A DNA stretch of 64,000 nt from Pseudomonas fluorescens (GCF_018614655.1 NZ_JAGGOG010000004.1:1-64000), one strand, 5' to 3'. Shown: positions 35,508 to 44,962, counted from the stretch's first letter. Notes: generated from the letters alone by a model not told the origin. Translations and numbers: made by a program.

Positions 35508-36143
35508 TTACTTGGCTGCGCGCTCTTTGGCGATCAGCTGGTCGGCAACGTTCAGGGTCTCTTCCGGACCACCGGTGGTACCCAGGTCAAAGCGGTACTT
35601 GCCGTTGACGATCATGGTTGGAACGCCTTGCACGCCGTATTTCTGAGCGAGTTCCTTGGCCTGTTTGATCTGGCCCTGGATGGCGAAAGAGTTGAAAGTC
35701 GCCAGGAACTTGTCCTTGTCGACGCCTTGGGTGGCGACGAAATCAGCCATTTCATCTGGCTTGGTCAGGCGCTTGCCTTCTTTCTGAATGGCATTGAACA
35801 CCGCGTTGTGGACCTTTTGCTCAACACCCATGGCTTCCAGGGTCAGGAACAACTGGCCGTGAGCATCCCAAGGGCCGCCGAACATGGCTGGAATACGCTT
35901 GAAATTCACGTCCGATGGCAGCTTCTCGGCCCAAGGGTTGATGGTCGGCTCAAACGCGTAGCAATGCGGGCAGCCATACCAGAACAGCTCCACGACTTCG
36001 ATCTTGCCCGGCACAGAAACCGGTACAGGATTGGCCAATTCAACGTAGGTTTTACCGGCTTCAAGCGGCACGTCGGCAGCTTGTGCGGTCATGCCGAAGA
36101 GGCTGGCCGTGACGAGAGCGGCGCTGAGGATCAGATTACGCAT
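35508..36143 (-). CDS. dsbA: Thiol:disulfide interchange protein DsbA
   Basis: 211 aa. Sec signal MRNLILSAALVTASLFGMTAQA. The active site CPHC (Cys58-Cys61) follows VELFWYG, and the cis-Pro loop is GVQGVPTMIVNGKYRF. It introduces disulfides into secreted proteins in the periplasm and is reoxidised by DsbB. This is the main DsbA type of Pseudomonas, next to cytochrome c4 as in P. aeruginosa. Confidence 0.97.
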   Translation of the reverse strand: MRNLILSAALVTASLFGMTAQAADVPLEAGKTYVELANPVPVSVPGKIEVVELFWYGCPHCYAFEPTINPWAEKLPSDVNFKRIPAMFGGPWDAHGQLFLTLEAMGVEQKVHNAVFNAIQKEGKRLTKPDEMADFVATQGVDKDKFLATFNSFAIQGQIKQAKELAQKYGVQGVPTMIVNGKYRFDLGTTGGPEETLNVADQLIAKERAAK

Positions 36144-36235
36144 GCTTTACTCCTGGACAAATAAAGTCGCCTCGCGCGACCTTTATTCAGACAGGTCTAC
36201 ACGGGCATGAGTTCGTTAGTGTAACGGCAGCGGCC

Positions 36236-36270
36236 ACAAAAAAGGGCGGCCAAAGCCACCCTTTTTATGC
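36236..36270 (-). terminator. Intrinsic terminator of the cytochrome c4/c5 transcript
   Basis: AAAAAGGGCGGC pairs with GCCACCCTTTTT (one mismatch), loop CAAA. The A-run on the plus strand gives a T-run on the minus strand; it lies 65 bases past the cytochrome c4 stop. Confidence 0.85.
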
Positions 36271-36334
36271 TCGCATCGACAGATTAATCGAGCGTTAACG
36301 TTGCAAGAGATGTGATCCCCTGCAACGCCCGGCC

Positions 36335-36940
36335 TTAGTGCAGGCCCTGAATGTACTGGGACACCGCTTCGATGTCCTTGTTACTCAATTTACCCGCGAT
36401 GCTCTGCATGATCTTGGTATCGCCGTCGTTGGTACGGTTACCTTCGCGGAAGTCGGTCAGTTGCTTGCCCACATACTGGGCGTGCTGGCCGCTCAAGTGC
36501 GGGAAGCCTGCAGCGGCAAGGCCGGCGCCATTAGGCGAGTGGCAACCGATGCACGAAGGCATGCCTTTTTCCAGGTTGCCGCCACGGAACAACTCTTCGC
36601 CGTGCGCCACCAGCTTGGGATCCGCTGCGCCAACGCTGCCCTTCTGGCTGGCGTAATACGATGCAATATCCGCCAGGTCCTGATCGCTGAGATTGGTCAG
36701 CAAGCCGGTCATTTCCAGGACCGTACGCTTGCCGTCCTTGATGTCGTGCATCTGCTTGGTCAGGTAACGCTCGCCCTGGCCCGCCAGTTTGGGAAAGTTT
36801 GGCGCCGGGCTGTTGCCATCCGGTCCATGGCAAGCACCACATACGGCGGCTTTCGCCTGGCCAGCAGTGGCGTCGCCTGCAGCATGGGCAACACCGGTGA
36901 TGCCCAAGGTCAACAGCAGACTCACGATCAGTTTGTTCAT
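36335..36940 (-). CDS. cc4: Cytochrome c4 (di-heme)
   Basis: 201 aa. Signal peptide MNKLIVSLLLTLGITGVAHA. Two heme-c sites: CGACH (34-38) and CIGCH (130-134), with Met ligands expected in LEMTGL-like and KIMQSI segments. Such periplasmic c4 cytochromes carry electrons from the bc1 complex to terminal oxidases, here plausibly to cbb3 and the aa3 oxidase coded at 57-60 kb. Follows the c5-type gene by 33 bases; co-transcribed. Confidence 0.95.
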   Translation of the reverse strand: MNKLIVSLLLTLGITGVAHAAGDATAGQAKAAVCGACHGPDGNSPAPNFPKLAGQGERYLTKQMHDIKDGKRTVLEMTGLLTNLSDQDLADIASYYASQKGSVGAADPKLVAHGEELFRGGNLEKGMPSCIGCHSPNGAGLAAAGFPHLSGQHAQYVGKQLTDFREGNRTNDGDTKIMQSIAGKLSNKDIEAVSQYIQGLH

Positions 36941-36973
36941 CAGCTAATCCAACTACGGCTAAGGGTTATAGAG

Positions 36974-37276
36974 TTATGGACCGGGTTTGCTCGCCATCAA
37001 ACGAATGATGGCCTGGTAATCCTCGGTACTGCAGTCCATGCATAAACCACGCGGCGGCATCGCCTTGAAACCCTGGGTCACGTGTTGCACCAACGTCTCC
37101 ATGCCTTGTGCCAATCTTGGCGCCCAAGCTGCCTGGTCACCCCGTTTGGGGGCGGTTGGCAGTTGTCCGGCATGGCAGGCCACGCAAACACGGTTGTACA
37201 CAGCTTCCGGATCCTGTGTAGCCTGAGCGCTGTAAAGCGGTATCAGGACACCGACAGCTAGCAGCCACTTGGTCAT
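36974..37276 (-). CDS. Cytochrome c5-type mono-heme protein
   Basis: 100 aa. Signal peptide to about residue 19, heme site CVACH (31-35), Met ligand and c5 signature AMPPRGLCMDCSTEDYQAII with a second CxxC that forms the c5 disulfide. Periplasmic electron carrier. First gene of the c5-c4 operon, divergent from engB. Confidence 0.93.
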   Translation of the reverse strand: MTKWLLAVGVLIPLYSAQATQDPEAVYNRVCVACHAGQLPTAPKRGDQAAWAPRLAQGMETLVQHVTQGFKAMPPRGLCMDCSTEDYQAIIRLMASKPGP

Positions 37277-37468
37277 GCAACAACCTTTTCAGGGTTTGAG
37301 AGCGTTTTGCGTTCTAATGCGCAATAAAGGTCTATCGCTCCCGTGAACTTCATCCTTCGCTGGGACAAAGCACACACAAAATCTGCGGCATTATATACTG
37401 GCGCTACTGAAACGGAAACGACACCGCTTGCCGCACCTACTCCCGGCACCGCCCACATCGGAAATCTC

Positions 37469-38110
37469 ATGCAACTCAAGAACCCCATCCTCGGCCTGTG
37501 CCAACAGTCCACCTTCATGCTCAGCGCCGCCAAAGTCGACCAATGCCCCGATGACGAAGGCTTTGAAGTCGCCTTCGCCGGGCGTTCCAACGCCGGCAAA
37601 TCCAGCGCGCTGAACACCCTGACCCATGCCAGCCTGGCGCGCACCTCGAAAACGCCAGGGCGCACACAGCTGCTCAACTTCTTCAAGCTAGACGATGATC
37701 GGCGTCTGGTCGACCTGCCGGGCTACGGTTATGCAAAAGTACCCATCCCGCTGAAGCTGCACTGGCAGCGTCACCTGGAAGCCTATCTGGGTGGCCGGGA
37801 GAGTTTGAAGGGTTTGATTCTGATGATGGACATCCGTCATCCAATGACCGACTTCGACCTGTTGATGCTCGACTGGGCCGTCGCCAGCGGCATGCCGATG
37901 CACATTCTGCTGACCAAGGCCGACAAGTTGACCTACGGCGCAGCGAAAAATACCTTGCTCAAGGTACAGACCGAAATTCGTAAAGGCTGGGGCGACGCGA
38001 TCACCATCCAATTGTTCTCGGCGCCAAAACGCATGGGCCTGGAAGAGGCCTACACCGTGCTGGCAGGCTGGATGGAACTGGCGGACAAGGGTTCTGAAGC
38101 AGCAGAATAA
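37469..38110 (+). CDS. engB: Ribosome biogenesis GTPase EngB/YsxC (YihA)
   Basis: 213 aa GTPase required for 50S subunit maturation. G1 is GRSNAGKS (38-45), G2 [10 protein letters not shown]3 DLPGYG, G4 TKAD. The ATG at 37469 gives the conserved [21 protein letters not shown] start; the frame is open to 37343 but that extension is not conserved. Stands alone between the divergent cytochrome operon and the convergent ersA small RNA. Confidence 0.96.
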   Translation: MQLKNPILGLCQQSTFMLSAAKVDQCPDDEGFEVAFAGRSNAGKSSALNTLTHASLARTSKTPGRTQLLNFFKLDDDRRLVDLPGYGYAKVPIPLKLHWQRHLEAYLGGRESLKGLILMMDIRHPMTDFDLLMLDWAVASGMPMHILLTKADKLTYGAAKNTLLKVQTEIRKGWGDAITIQLFSAPKRMGLEEAYTVLAGWMELADKGSEAAE

Positions 38111-38122
38111 AAAGCTTCAGGC

Positions 38123-38252
38123 AAAAAAAACCCCGGACTTCGTATGGGGAGGGAAGTTCGGGGTACAAGTTCCGGACCGCTAGGGTAAGGTCCAGATATC
38201 TGCCAACACTTAACACAACATAGGAGCATTGAAGGGCTTCACCACCCATTCA
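38123..38252 (-). ncRNA. ersA: ErsA small RNA (Spot 42-locus equivalent)
   Basis: The engB-polA spacer is where ErsA (about 132 nt) is coded in P. aeruginosa. On the minus strand the sequence ends with a strong terminator: ACCCCGAACTTC pairing with GAAGTCCGGGGT, then eight Ts (38130 down to 38123). An AlgU promoter ends 6-7 bases before the predicted 5' end, giving about 130 nt. The known role is base-pairing regulation of algC, oprD and biofilm genes with Hfq. Exact ends are estimates. Confidence 0.85.
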
Positions 38253-38257
38253 GTAAC

Positions 38258-38285
38258 TCTGAGTGACCTTTCGCGGGTTAAGTTC
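38258..38285 (-). promoter_or_regulatory. AlgU (sigma-22) promoter of ersA
   Basis: On the minus strand: -35 GAACTT (38280-38285), 17-base spacer, -10 TCAGA (38258-38262). This matches the AlgU/RpoE consensus GAACTT-N16/17-TCTGA with one change. ErsA is reported to be AlgU-dependent. Confidence 0.8.
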
Positions 38286-38387
38286 CGGCAGGCCAGAAAA
38301 AACTATTGGCAATAAGGCTCGGCGATTACCGACCTAAAGCACTGCCAAGCGTTTGCCGCGACATGATGCCGCGGCAAAGCGGGGCTC

Positions 38388-41195
38388 TTAGTGCGCCTCG
38401 TCCCAGTTATTGCCCACTCCGACTTCCACCAGCAACGGCACATCCAGCTTCGCGGCACCACTCATGTGCTCGCGAATCTTCTCGCTGACTTCGGCCACCA
38501 GATCCTCACGGACCTCAAGCACCAGTTCATCGTGCACTTGAAGGATGACCTTGGCATCCAGGCCTGACGCCGTCAGCCAGTCATCCACTTTGACCATTGC
38601 CTTCTTGATGATATCCGCCGCAGTGCCCTGCATCGGCGCGTTGATCGCCGTACGCTCTGCGCCAGCGCGCTCCTGAGGCCTGTTGGAGTGAATGTCCGGC
38701 AAATACAGCCGGCGCCCGAACAACGTTTCGACGTAACCCTGATCAGAGGCCTGGGCGCGGGTGCGTTCCATATATTCGCGAACCCCGGGATAGCGGGCAA
38801 AGTAGACATCGATATAAGCCTTGGCCGTCTTGGTGTCGACGCCGATGTCCTTGCCCAGCTTCTGCGCGCCCATACCGTAGATCAGGCCAAAGTTGATCGC
38901 CTTGGCGCTGCGACGTTGATCGGACGTGACCTCCCCCAGCTCAACCTTGAACACCTCGGCCGCCGTGGCCGTGTGAACATCCAGATTGTCGCGGAACGCA
39001 TTCAGCAAACCTTCATCCTTGGACAGGTGCGCCATGATGCGCAGCTCAATCTGCGAATAGTCCGCCGCCAGCAACTTGTAGCCCTTGGGGGCGACGAAGG
39101 CCTGACGGATCCGTCGGCCTTCCGCGGTACGCACCGGAATGTTCTGCAGGTTCGGATCGCTGGAGGACAGGCGCCCGGTCGCAGCCACGGCCTGATGGTA
39201 CGAGGTGTGAATACGTCCGGTACGTGGGTTGATCTGCTCAGGCAACCGGTCGGTATACGTGCTTTTCAACTTGCTCATGCTGCGGTACTGCATCAGCACC
39301 TTGGGCAGCGGATAGTCATCTTCGGCCAACTTGGCCAGTACTTCCTCGGCGGTGGAGGCTTGGCCCTTGCCGGTCTTCTTCAGTACCGGCAGTCCCAGCT
39401 TTTCGTAGAGAATCGCCCCCAGCTGCTTGGGCGAGCCGAGGTTGAATTCCTCACCAGCGATCTCAAACGCCTCACGCTCCAGCGCCACCATCTTGTTGCC
39501 CAGCTCGATGCTCTGGACACCCAGCAGCTCGGCATCTACCAGGGCGCCCTGGCGCTCGATGCGGGCCAACACCGGGACCAACGGCATCTCGATGTCCGTC
39601 AACACGCTGGCCAGGCTCGGCAGGGCCGTGAGCTGTTCGTAGAGTGCCTGGTGCAAGCGTAGGGTCACATCGGCGTCTTCTGCCGCATAAGGGCCAGCCT
39701 GCTCAAGAGGAATCTGGTCGAAGGTCAGTTGCTTGGCACCCTTGCCAGCGATGTCCTGGAAGCTGACCGTGTCATGGTCCAGGTACATTTTCGCCAGGCT
39801 GTCCATGTCGTGCCGGGTCGCGGTGGAGTTCAACACGTAGGATTCGAGCATGGTGTCGAAGGCAATACCGCGCACGGTGATGCCACATGCTGGGTCACCG
39901 CCGATGGCGCAGTTGGCCAGAATGTTCATGTCGAACTTGGCGTGCTGGCCGACCTTGAGTTTTTGCGGGTCCTCCAACAGCGGCTTCAAAGCCAGCAGCA
40001 CGGTGTCCCGGTCCAACTGATCCGGCACGCCAATGTAGGAATGGGTCAACGGGATGTAGGCCGCTTCATTGGCTTGCACGGCAAAAGACACACCCACCAG
40101 CTGTGCTTGCTGGGCGTCGATCCCGGTGGTTTCGGTATCGAAGGCAAACAACTTCGCGTCGTTGAGCTTCTTCAACCAGACGTCAAATCGAGCCTGGTCG
40201 AGGATGGTTTCGTACACAGGCTCGACAGAAACCGTCGCACCCGCTTCAACAACCGTTTCCACAACGGCAGAAGCCACCGGAGCAGCCTCGGCAACCGCTT
40301 TCAGCTCGACACGCTTGGCGTCGCGCTGAATCTCTTCGTACCAACTCTTGAATTCAAGCAGGGTGTAAAGCTCAAGCAGCTTTTCACGATCAGGCTCGAT
40401 CAGGTGCAAATCTTCCAGCCCCACGTCCAGCGGCACATCGATCTTGATGGTCGCCAACTGATAGGAGAGGAAAGCCATCTCCTTGTGCTCTTCAAGCTTG
40501 GCCGGCAGGGTCTTGGCCCCCCGGATCGGCAGGGTCGGAACGATGTCGAGCTGCTCATAGAGCTCCTTCAAACCACCGTTGACGCCCACCAGCAAGCCGG
40601 AAGCGGTCTTCGGACCAATGCCGGGAACGCCTGGGATGTTGTCGGACGAATCCCCCATCAGCGCCAGATAGTCGATGATCTGCTCGGGAGCGACACCGAA
40701 TTTCTCCTTCACGCCCTCAATGTCCATGGCGCTACCGGTCATGGTATTGACCAAGGTAATGTGCCCGTCCACCAGTTGCGCCATGTCCTTGTCACCGGTG
40801 GAGATCACCACCGGCCGGTCGGCGGCCGCACTGCTGCGGGCCAGAGTGCCGATCACGTCGTCGGCCTCGACGCCTTCGACGCACAGCAGCGGGAAGCCCA
40901 GGGCGATCACGCTTTGGTGCAGCGGCTCGATCTGCAGGCGCATGTCATCGGGCATGCTCGGGCGGTTGGCCTTGTATTCGGCGTACATCTCATCGCGAAA
41001 TGTCCCGCCCTTGGCATCAAACACCACCGCGAACGGACTGTTCGGGTACTGCTTGCGCAGGCTTTTGAGCATGTTCAACACGCCCTTGACCGCACCGGTC
41101 GGCAGGCCTTTGGACGTGGTCAGTGGTGGCAACGCGTGGAAGGCGCGGTACAGGTATGAAGAACCGTCCACCAGGACGAGGGGGGCTTGGCTCAT
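38388..41195 (-). CDS. polA: DNA polymerase I
   Basis: 935 aa, full-length three-domain Pol I. 5'-3' exonuclease 1-~290 (LVDGSSYLYRAFHALPPL, SGDKDMAQLV, GDSSDNIPGVPGIGPKTA). 3'-5' exonuclease ~330-520 with intact FDTETTGID and DEDD-type residues. Polymerase with ADYSQIELRIMAHLS, RRSAKAINFGLIYGMG and QVHDELVLEV. Start ATG 41195 gives MSQAPLVLVDGSSYL; a TTG four codons earlier is unlikely. Single gene, ersA downstream on the same strand. Confidence 0.98.
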   Translation of the reverse strand: MSQAPLVLVDGSSYLYRAFHALPPLTTSKGLPTGAVKGVLNMLKSLRKQYPNSPFAVVFDAKGGTFRDEMYAEYKANRPSMPDDMRLQIEPLHQSVIALGFPLLCVEGVEADDVIGTLARSSAAADRPVVISTGDKDMAQLVDGHITLVNTMTGSAMDIEGVKEKFGVAPEQIIDYLALMGDSSDNIPGVPGIGPKTASGLLVGVNGGLKELYEQLDIVPTLPIRGAKTLPAKLEEHKEMAFLSYQLATIKIDVPLDVGLEDLHLIEPDREKLLELYTLLEFKSWYEEIQRDAKRVELKAVAEAAPVASAVVETVVEAGATVSVEPVYETILDQARFDVWLKKLNDAKLFAFDTETTGIDAQQAQLVGVSFAVQANEAAYIPLTHSYIGVPDQLDRDTVLLALKPLLEDPQKLKVGQHAKFDMNILANCAIGGDPACGITVRGIAFDTMLESYVLNSTATRHDMDSLAKMYLDHDTVSFQDIAGKGAKQLTFDQIPLEQAGPYAAEDADVTLRLHQALYEQLTALPSLASVLTDIEMPLVPVLARIERQGALVDAELLGVQSIELGNKMVALEREAFEIAGEEFNLGSPKQLGAILYEKLGLPVLKKTGKGQASTAEEVLAKLAEDDYPLPKVLMQYRSMSKLKSTYTDRLPEQINPRTGRIHTSYHQAVAATGRLSSSDPNLQNIPVRTAEGRRIRQAFVAPKGYKLLAADYSQIELRIMAHLSKDEGLLNAFRDNLDVHTATAAEVFKVELGEVTSDQRRSAKAINFGLIYGMGAQKLGKDIGVDTKTAKAYIDVYFARYPGVREYMERTRAQASDQGYVETLFGRRLYLPDIHSNRPQERAGAERTAINAPMQGTAADIIKKAMVKVDDWLTASGLDAKVILQVHDELVLEVREDLVAEVSEKIREHMSGAAKLDVPLLVEVGVGNNWDEAH

Positions 41196-41269
41196 GAGCA
41201 GGATCAACCTTTTCGGCGGGTCAGGCGCTAGAATAGCCGGACCAATGACGACAAAGGGACAAGGTTATC

Positions 41270-41560
41270 ATGCGCACACTAAATCGCTTGTTGCTGACGG
41301 GCTTGATTGCATTCGTTCCACTGGCTGCCGTCGCGGCAGACACTGCGCCTTCAGCAGGTCCGGAAGTAACCATCCGCACCGAAGGCGACAAAACGATCCA
41401 GGAATACCGCCAAAACGGCTTCCTGTATGCGATCAAGGTCACCCCAAAGGGAGCACCACCGTATTTTCTGGTGCGCGCGGACGGAACCGATGCGAACTTC
41501 ATTCGCTCGGACCAGCCGGATATGCTGATCCCGTCATGGAAGATCTTCGAATGGAAATGA
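41270..41560 (+). CDS. DUF2782 secreted protein
   Basis: 96 aa. Signal peptide MRTLNRLLLTGLIAFVPLAAVAA. The domain EVTIRTEGDKTIQEYRQNGFLYAIKVTPKGAPPYFLVRADG is the DUF2782 signature. Always found between polA and thrB in Pseudomonas; periplasmic, function unknown. The gap to thrB is 56 bases, so co-transcription is likely. Confidence 0.92.
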   Translation: MRTLNRLLLTGLIAFVPLAAVAADTAPSAGPEVTIRTEGDKTIQEYRQNGFLYAIKVTPKGAPPYFLVRADGTDANFIRSDQPDMLIPSWKIFEWK

Positions 41561-41616
41561 TTTCTTAACTTAAACCGGCGCTGCGCCCTGCAGCGCCCGT
41601 AATGGCAGTTTTAACC

Positions 41617-42570
41617 ATGTCTGTGTTCACCCCCCTGGCTCGGCCCGAGCTGGAAACCTTTCTTGCCCCTTACGGGCTCGGCCGCCTGCTCGACTTCCAG
41701 GGGATTGCCGCCGGTAGCGAAAACACCAATTTCTTTATCAGTCTAGAACAGGGCGAGTTTGTTCTGACCCTGGTAGAACGTGGCCCGGTGCAGGAAATGC
41801 CGTTCTTCATCGAGCTGTTGGACGTGCTCCACGACGCCAACCTGCCGGTGCCTTACGCCCTGCGCACCACCGACGGCGTGGCCCTGCGAGAACTCGCCGG
41901 CAAACCGGCACTGCTACAACCGCGCCTGGCCGGCAAGCACATCAAAGACGCCAACGCCCAGCATTGCGTGCAAGTGGGCGAATTGCTCGGCCACCTGCAC
42001 CTGGCCACTCAAGGCACGAAAGTGCTGGAACGCAAAACCGACCGCGGGCTGGATTGGATGCTCAGCGAAGGCGCGCAACTGATCTCGCACTTGGACGAGG
42101 AGCCCCGGCGCCTGCTGCAAGACGCTCTGGACGAGATCGAGCAGCACAAGGCGCAGATCCTCGCACTGCCCCGGGCCAATATCCACGCCGACCTGTTTCG
42201 CGACAACGCGATGTTCGAAGGCACGCACCTGACCGGGCTGATCGACTTCTACAACGCCTGCTCCGGGCCGGAGCTGTACGACGTGGCCATTGCCTTGAAT
42301 GACTGGTGTTCGGACACCAACGGCGTGATCGACGGGCAACGGGCACGAGCGTTGTTGGGGGCATATGCCGGACTGCGACCGTTTACCGCGAAGGAAGCGC
42401 AGCTGTGGCCGACGATGTTACGGGTGGCATGCGTGCGGTTCTGGCTGTCACGGCTGATCGCGGCTGAATCCTTTGCCGGCCAGGACGTGCTGATTCATGA
42501 CCCGGCTGAGTTTCAGCAGCGCTTGGCGCAACGCCAGCAGGTCAATACGCCACTGCCGTTTGCCTTGTAA
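41617..42570 (+). CDS. thrB: Homoserine kinase
   Basis: 317 aa of the aminoglycoside-phosphotransferase-like ThrB type used by Pseudomonas (not the GHMP type of E. coli). Motifs: GIAAGSENTNFFISLEQGEFVLTL, catalytic loop ANIHADLFRDNAMFEG (His-Asp-x4-Asn) and GLIDFYNACSGPELYDVAI (DFxxA). Phosphorylates homoserine for threonine synthesis. The start at 41617 gives the conserved MSVFTPLARPELETFL; the frame opens at 41602. Confidence 0.95.
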   Translation: MSVFTPLARPELETFLAPYGLGRLLDFQGIAAGSENTNFFISLEQGEFVLTLVERGPVQEMPFFIELLDVLHDANLPVPYALRTTDGVALRELAGKPALLQPRLAGKHIKDANAQHCVQVGELLGHLHLATQGTKVLERKTDRGLDWMLSEGAQLISHLDEEPRRLLQDALDEIEQHKAQILALPRANIHADLFRDNAMFEGTHLTGLIDFYNACSGPELYDVAIALNDWCSDTNGVIDGQRARALLGAYAGLRPFTAKEAQLWPTMLRVACVRFWLSRLIAAESFAGQDVLIHDPAEFQQRLAQRQQVNTPLPFAL

Positions 42571-42595
42571 GCAATAGAACAAGTGTACTCGGTCA

Positions 42596-42691
42596 AAATG
42601 TGGGAGCGGGCTTGCTCGCGAAAGCGGTGGATCAGTCAACATATCCGGCGACTGGCCCACCGCTTTCGCGAGCAAGCCCGCTCCCACATTT
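42596..42691. repeat. REP palindrome, 35-bp perfect arms
   Basis: 42596-42630 and 42657-42691 are exact reverse complements (35 bp), spacer 26 bases. Core TGGGAGCGGGCTTGCTCGCG. It lies between convergent thrB and znuA and probably folds in both transcripts' 3' ends. Confidence 0.92.
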
Positions 42692-42706
42692 GGCTTGTGC
42701 TGTGGC

Positions 42707-43627
42707 TTACAACGACTCCAGGCAGCCCGCCAGGTCATTCCCCAACTTCTCCAACACCTGCTCATACCCTTGGGCCGTGGCCGGGGTGTAGCCGCCGAGC
42801 GCGTCCAGTTCCGCCAGTTTCACGGGCAAACCGGCGACGAGCGTCTCCGCCAGACGCGGGCGCAACGGCGGTTCGCTGAATACGCAGGTCTTGCCGACCT
42901 CCTGCAAGCGCGTCCGCATCGCCGCCACATGCTGGGCACCGGGCTGCACCTCCGCCGCAACGCTGAACACACCGGTATGTTTGAGGCCGTAGGCGTTTTC
43001 GAAATAATCGAACGCTTCATGGAACACAAAGTAAGGTTTGCCGGCAACATCCGCCATCCGGGCTTTCAAGCGAGCATCCAGCGCATCCAGGCGGCCATCA
43101 AAGGCTTTCACGTTGCTCTGATAACGCTCCGCGTTGGCTGGATCAACGGCGCTAAGGTCCGCTGCCATGCGGGCAGCAATCACCCGGGCATTAACCGACG
43201 ACAACCACAAATGCGCATCCAGGCTGCCTGGACGGTGATCGTGATCATGTTCGTCGGCATCTTCGGCATGAGAGTGGCTATCTTCGGTAAAGCGACGGAG
43301 TTTCATCCCAGGAAGATCCTGCACCGCTACCGTTGGCAAGCTGCGACCTTTCAATACGCGCGGCAGAAAGCTTTCCATGTCCGGCCCGATCCAATACAGC
43401 AGATCGACCGACTGCACACGCCGTACGTCGGAAGGACGCAGCGCGTAGTTATGCGGCGACGCGCCCGGCGGCAACAACACCTCTGGAATCGCCACCCCGT
43501 CCTGTACGGCGGCGGCGATCAATTGCAGGGGCTTGATGCTGGTCAGCACCCGAACCTCAGCCTGAGCAGCCCCCGTAATGAATAAACTGGTGACAAATAC
43601 GACAAAAATGGGAAAAAGTCTGGACAC
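42707..43627 (-). CDS. znuA: Zinc ABC transporter substrate-binding protein
   Basis: About 306 aa. Signal peptide MSRLFPIFVVFVTSLFITGAAQA, then the cluster A-I metal-binding fold. Zinc features: NYALRPSDVRRVQ (ligand His), the acidic His-rich loop HSHAEDADEHDHDH and DAHLWLS (ligand His). Captures periplasmic Zn2+ for ZnuBC. Start uncertain: GTG at 43627 or GTG at 43636, neither with a good Shine-Dalgarno. Divergent from zur-znuC-znuB, with a Zur-like site in the 58-68-base spacer. Confidence 0.94.
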   Translation of the reverse strand: MSRLFPIFVVFVTSLFITGAAQAEVRVLTSIKPLQLIAAAVQDGVAIPEVLLPPGASPHNYALRPSDVRRVQSVDLLYWIGPDMESFLPRVLKGRSLPTVAVQDLPGMKLRRFTEDSHSHAEDADEHDHDHRPGSLDAHLWLSSVNARVIAARMAADLSAVDPANAERYQSNVKAFDGRLDALDARLKARMADVAGKPYFVFHEAFDYFENAYGLKHTGVFSVAAEVQPGAQHVAAMRTRLQEVGKTCVFSEPPLRPRLAETLVAGLPVKLAELDALGGYTPATAQGYEQVLEKLGNDLAGCLESL

Positions 43628-43654
43628 GATGACCACTCAAGGAGGCAGGAACAG

Positions 43655-43667
43655 GTAACATAATAAC
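43655..43667. promoter_or_regulatory. Probable Zur box between znuA and zur
   Basis: GTAACATAATAAC (reverse GTTATTATGTTAC) resembles the core of the gammaproteobacterial Zur operator (GTTATAnTATAAC-like). Its position in the divergent znuA/zur promoter is where Zur would repress both transcripts in zinc-replete cells. Confidence 0.6.
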
Positions 43668-43694
43668 GTCTCTCACAAATATCTGTCGCCGCTC

Positions 43695-44177
43695 ATGCCT
43701 AAAACACCGCTTGCCAGCCGTCCCCATGACCACTCTCACTGCGTGCATACCGCGCTGTCGGAGGCCGATGCCCTGTGCGCACGTCAAGGCCTGCGCCTGA
43801 CCGCCCTGCGCCGTCGGGTGCTGGAACTGGTCTGGCAGAGCCACAAGCCTCTGGGGGCCTACGACATCCTCGGCGTGCTCAGCGAGCAGGACGGCCGCCG
43901 CGCCGCGCCGCCGACGGTTTACCGAGCGCTGGATTTCCTGCTGGAAAACGGTCTGGTACACCGTATCTCCTCGCTCAACGCCTTCGTCGGCTGCAATCAC
44001 CCGGAGCACGCCCACCAGGGCCAGTTCCTGATCTGCCGCGAATGCCACGCCGCCATCGAGCTTGAACAAAAAAGCATCAGCGACAGCATCATCAAGAGCG
44101 CTGCCGAAGTCGGCTTCAAGGTCGAAGGGCAAACCGTCGAAGTGGTCGGCATCTGCTCGGGTTGCCAGGGGGCTTGA
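43695..44177 (+). CDS. zur: Zinc uptake regulator, Fur family
   Basis: 160 aa. Winged-helix DNA-binding half ([27 protein letters not shown]...[21 protein letters not shown]). Metal half with [22 protein letters not shown] and GICSGCQ, the two CxxC pairs of the structural zinc site. Called Zur or Np20 in P. aeruginosa. First gene of zur-znuC-znuB; stop and next start overlap (TGATG). Confidence 0.96.
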   Translation: MPKTPLASRPHDHSHCVHTALSEADALCARQGLRLTALRRRVLELVWQSHKPLGAYDILGVLSEQDGRRAAPPTVYRALDFLLENGLVHRISSLNAFVGCNHPEHAHQGQFLICRECHAAIELEQKSISDSIIKSAAEVGFKVEGQTVEVVGICSGCQGA

Positions 44178-44962
44178 TGAGCACTGCGCTAATCCGCCTG
44201 GAGCAAGTCGGGGTCACGTTCGCCGGGCAAAACGTGCTGGATAACATTGCGCTAAGCGTCGAGCCGGGGCAGATCGTCACCCTGATCGGTCCCAACGGTG
44301 CCGGCAAGACCACGCTGGTACGCGCCGTACTGGGCCTGCTCAAGCCCGACAGCGGCAGTGTCTGGCGCAAGCCGAAGCTGCGGGTCGGCTATATGCCGCA
44401 AAAGCTGCACGTCGATCCGACCTTGCCGCTGTCGGTACTGCGTTTTCTGCGCCTGGTGCCTGGCGTGGACCGTGCCCGCGCACTGTCCGCCCTCAAGGAA
44501 GTCGGTGCCGAGCAGGTCATCGACAGCCCGGTGCAAAGCATCTCCGGTGGCGAAATGCAGCGTGTGCTGCTGGCCCGCGCCCTGTTGCGCGAACCGGAAT
44601 TGCTGGTACTCGATGAGCCCGTACAAGGCGTCGACGTCGCCGGCCAGGCCGAGCTGTACAGCCTGATTACCCGGCTGCGAGACCGCCACGGCTGCGGCGT
44701 ACTGATGGTTTCCCACGATTTGCACCTGGTGATGAGCACTACCGACCAGGTGGTGTGCCTCAATCGCCATGTGTGCTGCTCCGGCCACCCGGAACAAGTC
44801 AGCGGCGATCCGGCCTTCGTCGAACTGTTCGGCAAGAACGCCCAGAGCCTGGCGATTTATCACCACCACCACGATCACGCCCATGACCTGCATGGCGCCG
44901 TGGTCAACGACACATCCGCCTCCCACACTCACGTTCATGGAGATAGCTGCAAGCATGGCTGA
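44177..44962 (+). CDS. znuC: Zinc ABC transporter ATP-binding protein
   Basis: 261 aa. Walker [10 protein letters not shown] (38-46), signature [16 protein letters not shown], Walker [14 protein letters not shown]-loop [10 protein letters not shown]. The C-terminal ~40 residues are His-rich ([22 protein letters not shown]), a common add-on in zinc systems that may sense or buffer the metal. Overlaps zur and znuB. Confidence 0.97.
   Translation: MSTALIRLEQVGVTFAGQNVLDNIALSVEPGQIVTLIGPNGAGKTTLVRAVLGLLKPDSGSVWRKPKLRVGYMPQKLHVDPTLPLSVLRFLRLVPGVDRARALSALKEVGAEQVIDSPVQSISGGEMQRVLLARALLREPELLVLDEPVQGVDVAGQAELYSLITRLRDRHGCGVLMVSHDLHLVMSTTDQVVCLNRHVCCSGHPEQVSGDPAFVELFGKNAQSLAIYHHHHDHAHDLHGAVVNDTSASHTHVHGDSCKHG

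Noticed and set aside
34778..35608. 276-aa plus-strand frame opposite the EEP nuclease gene
   Set aside because: Spans two minus-strand genes with clear catalytic motifs; no start signal or homology features.
42596..42691. Repeats considered as a CRISPR array or IS ends
   Set aside because: REP elements are single, scattered inverted pairs, not regularly spaced direct repeats, and no transposase or cas gene is present.
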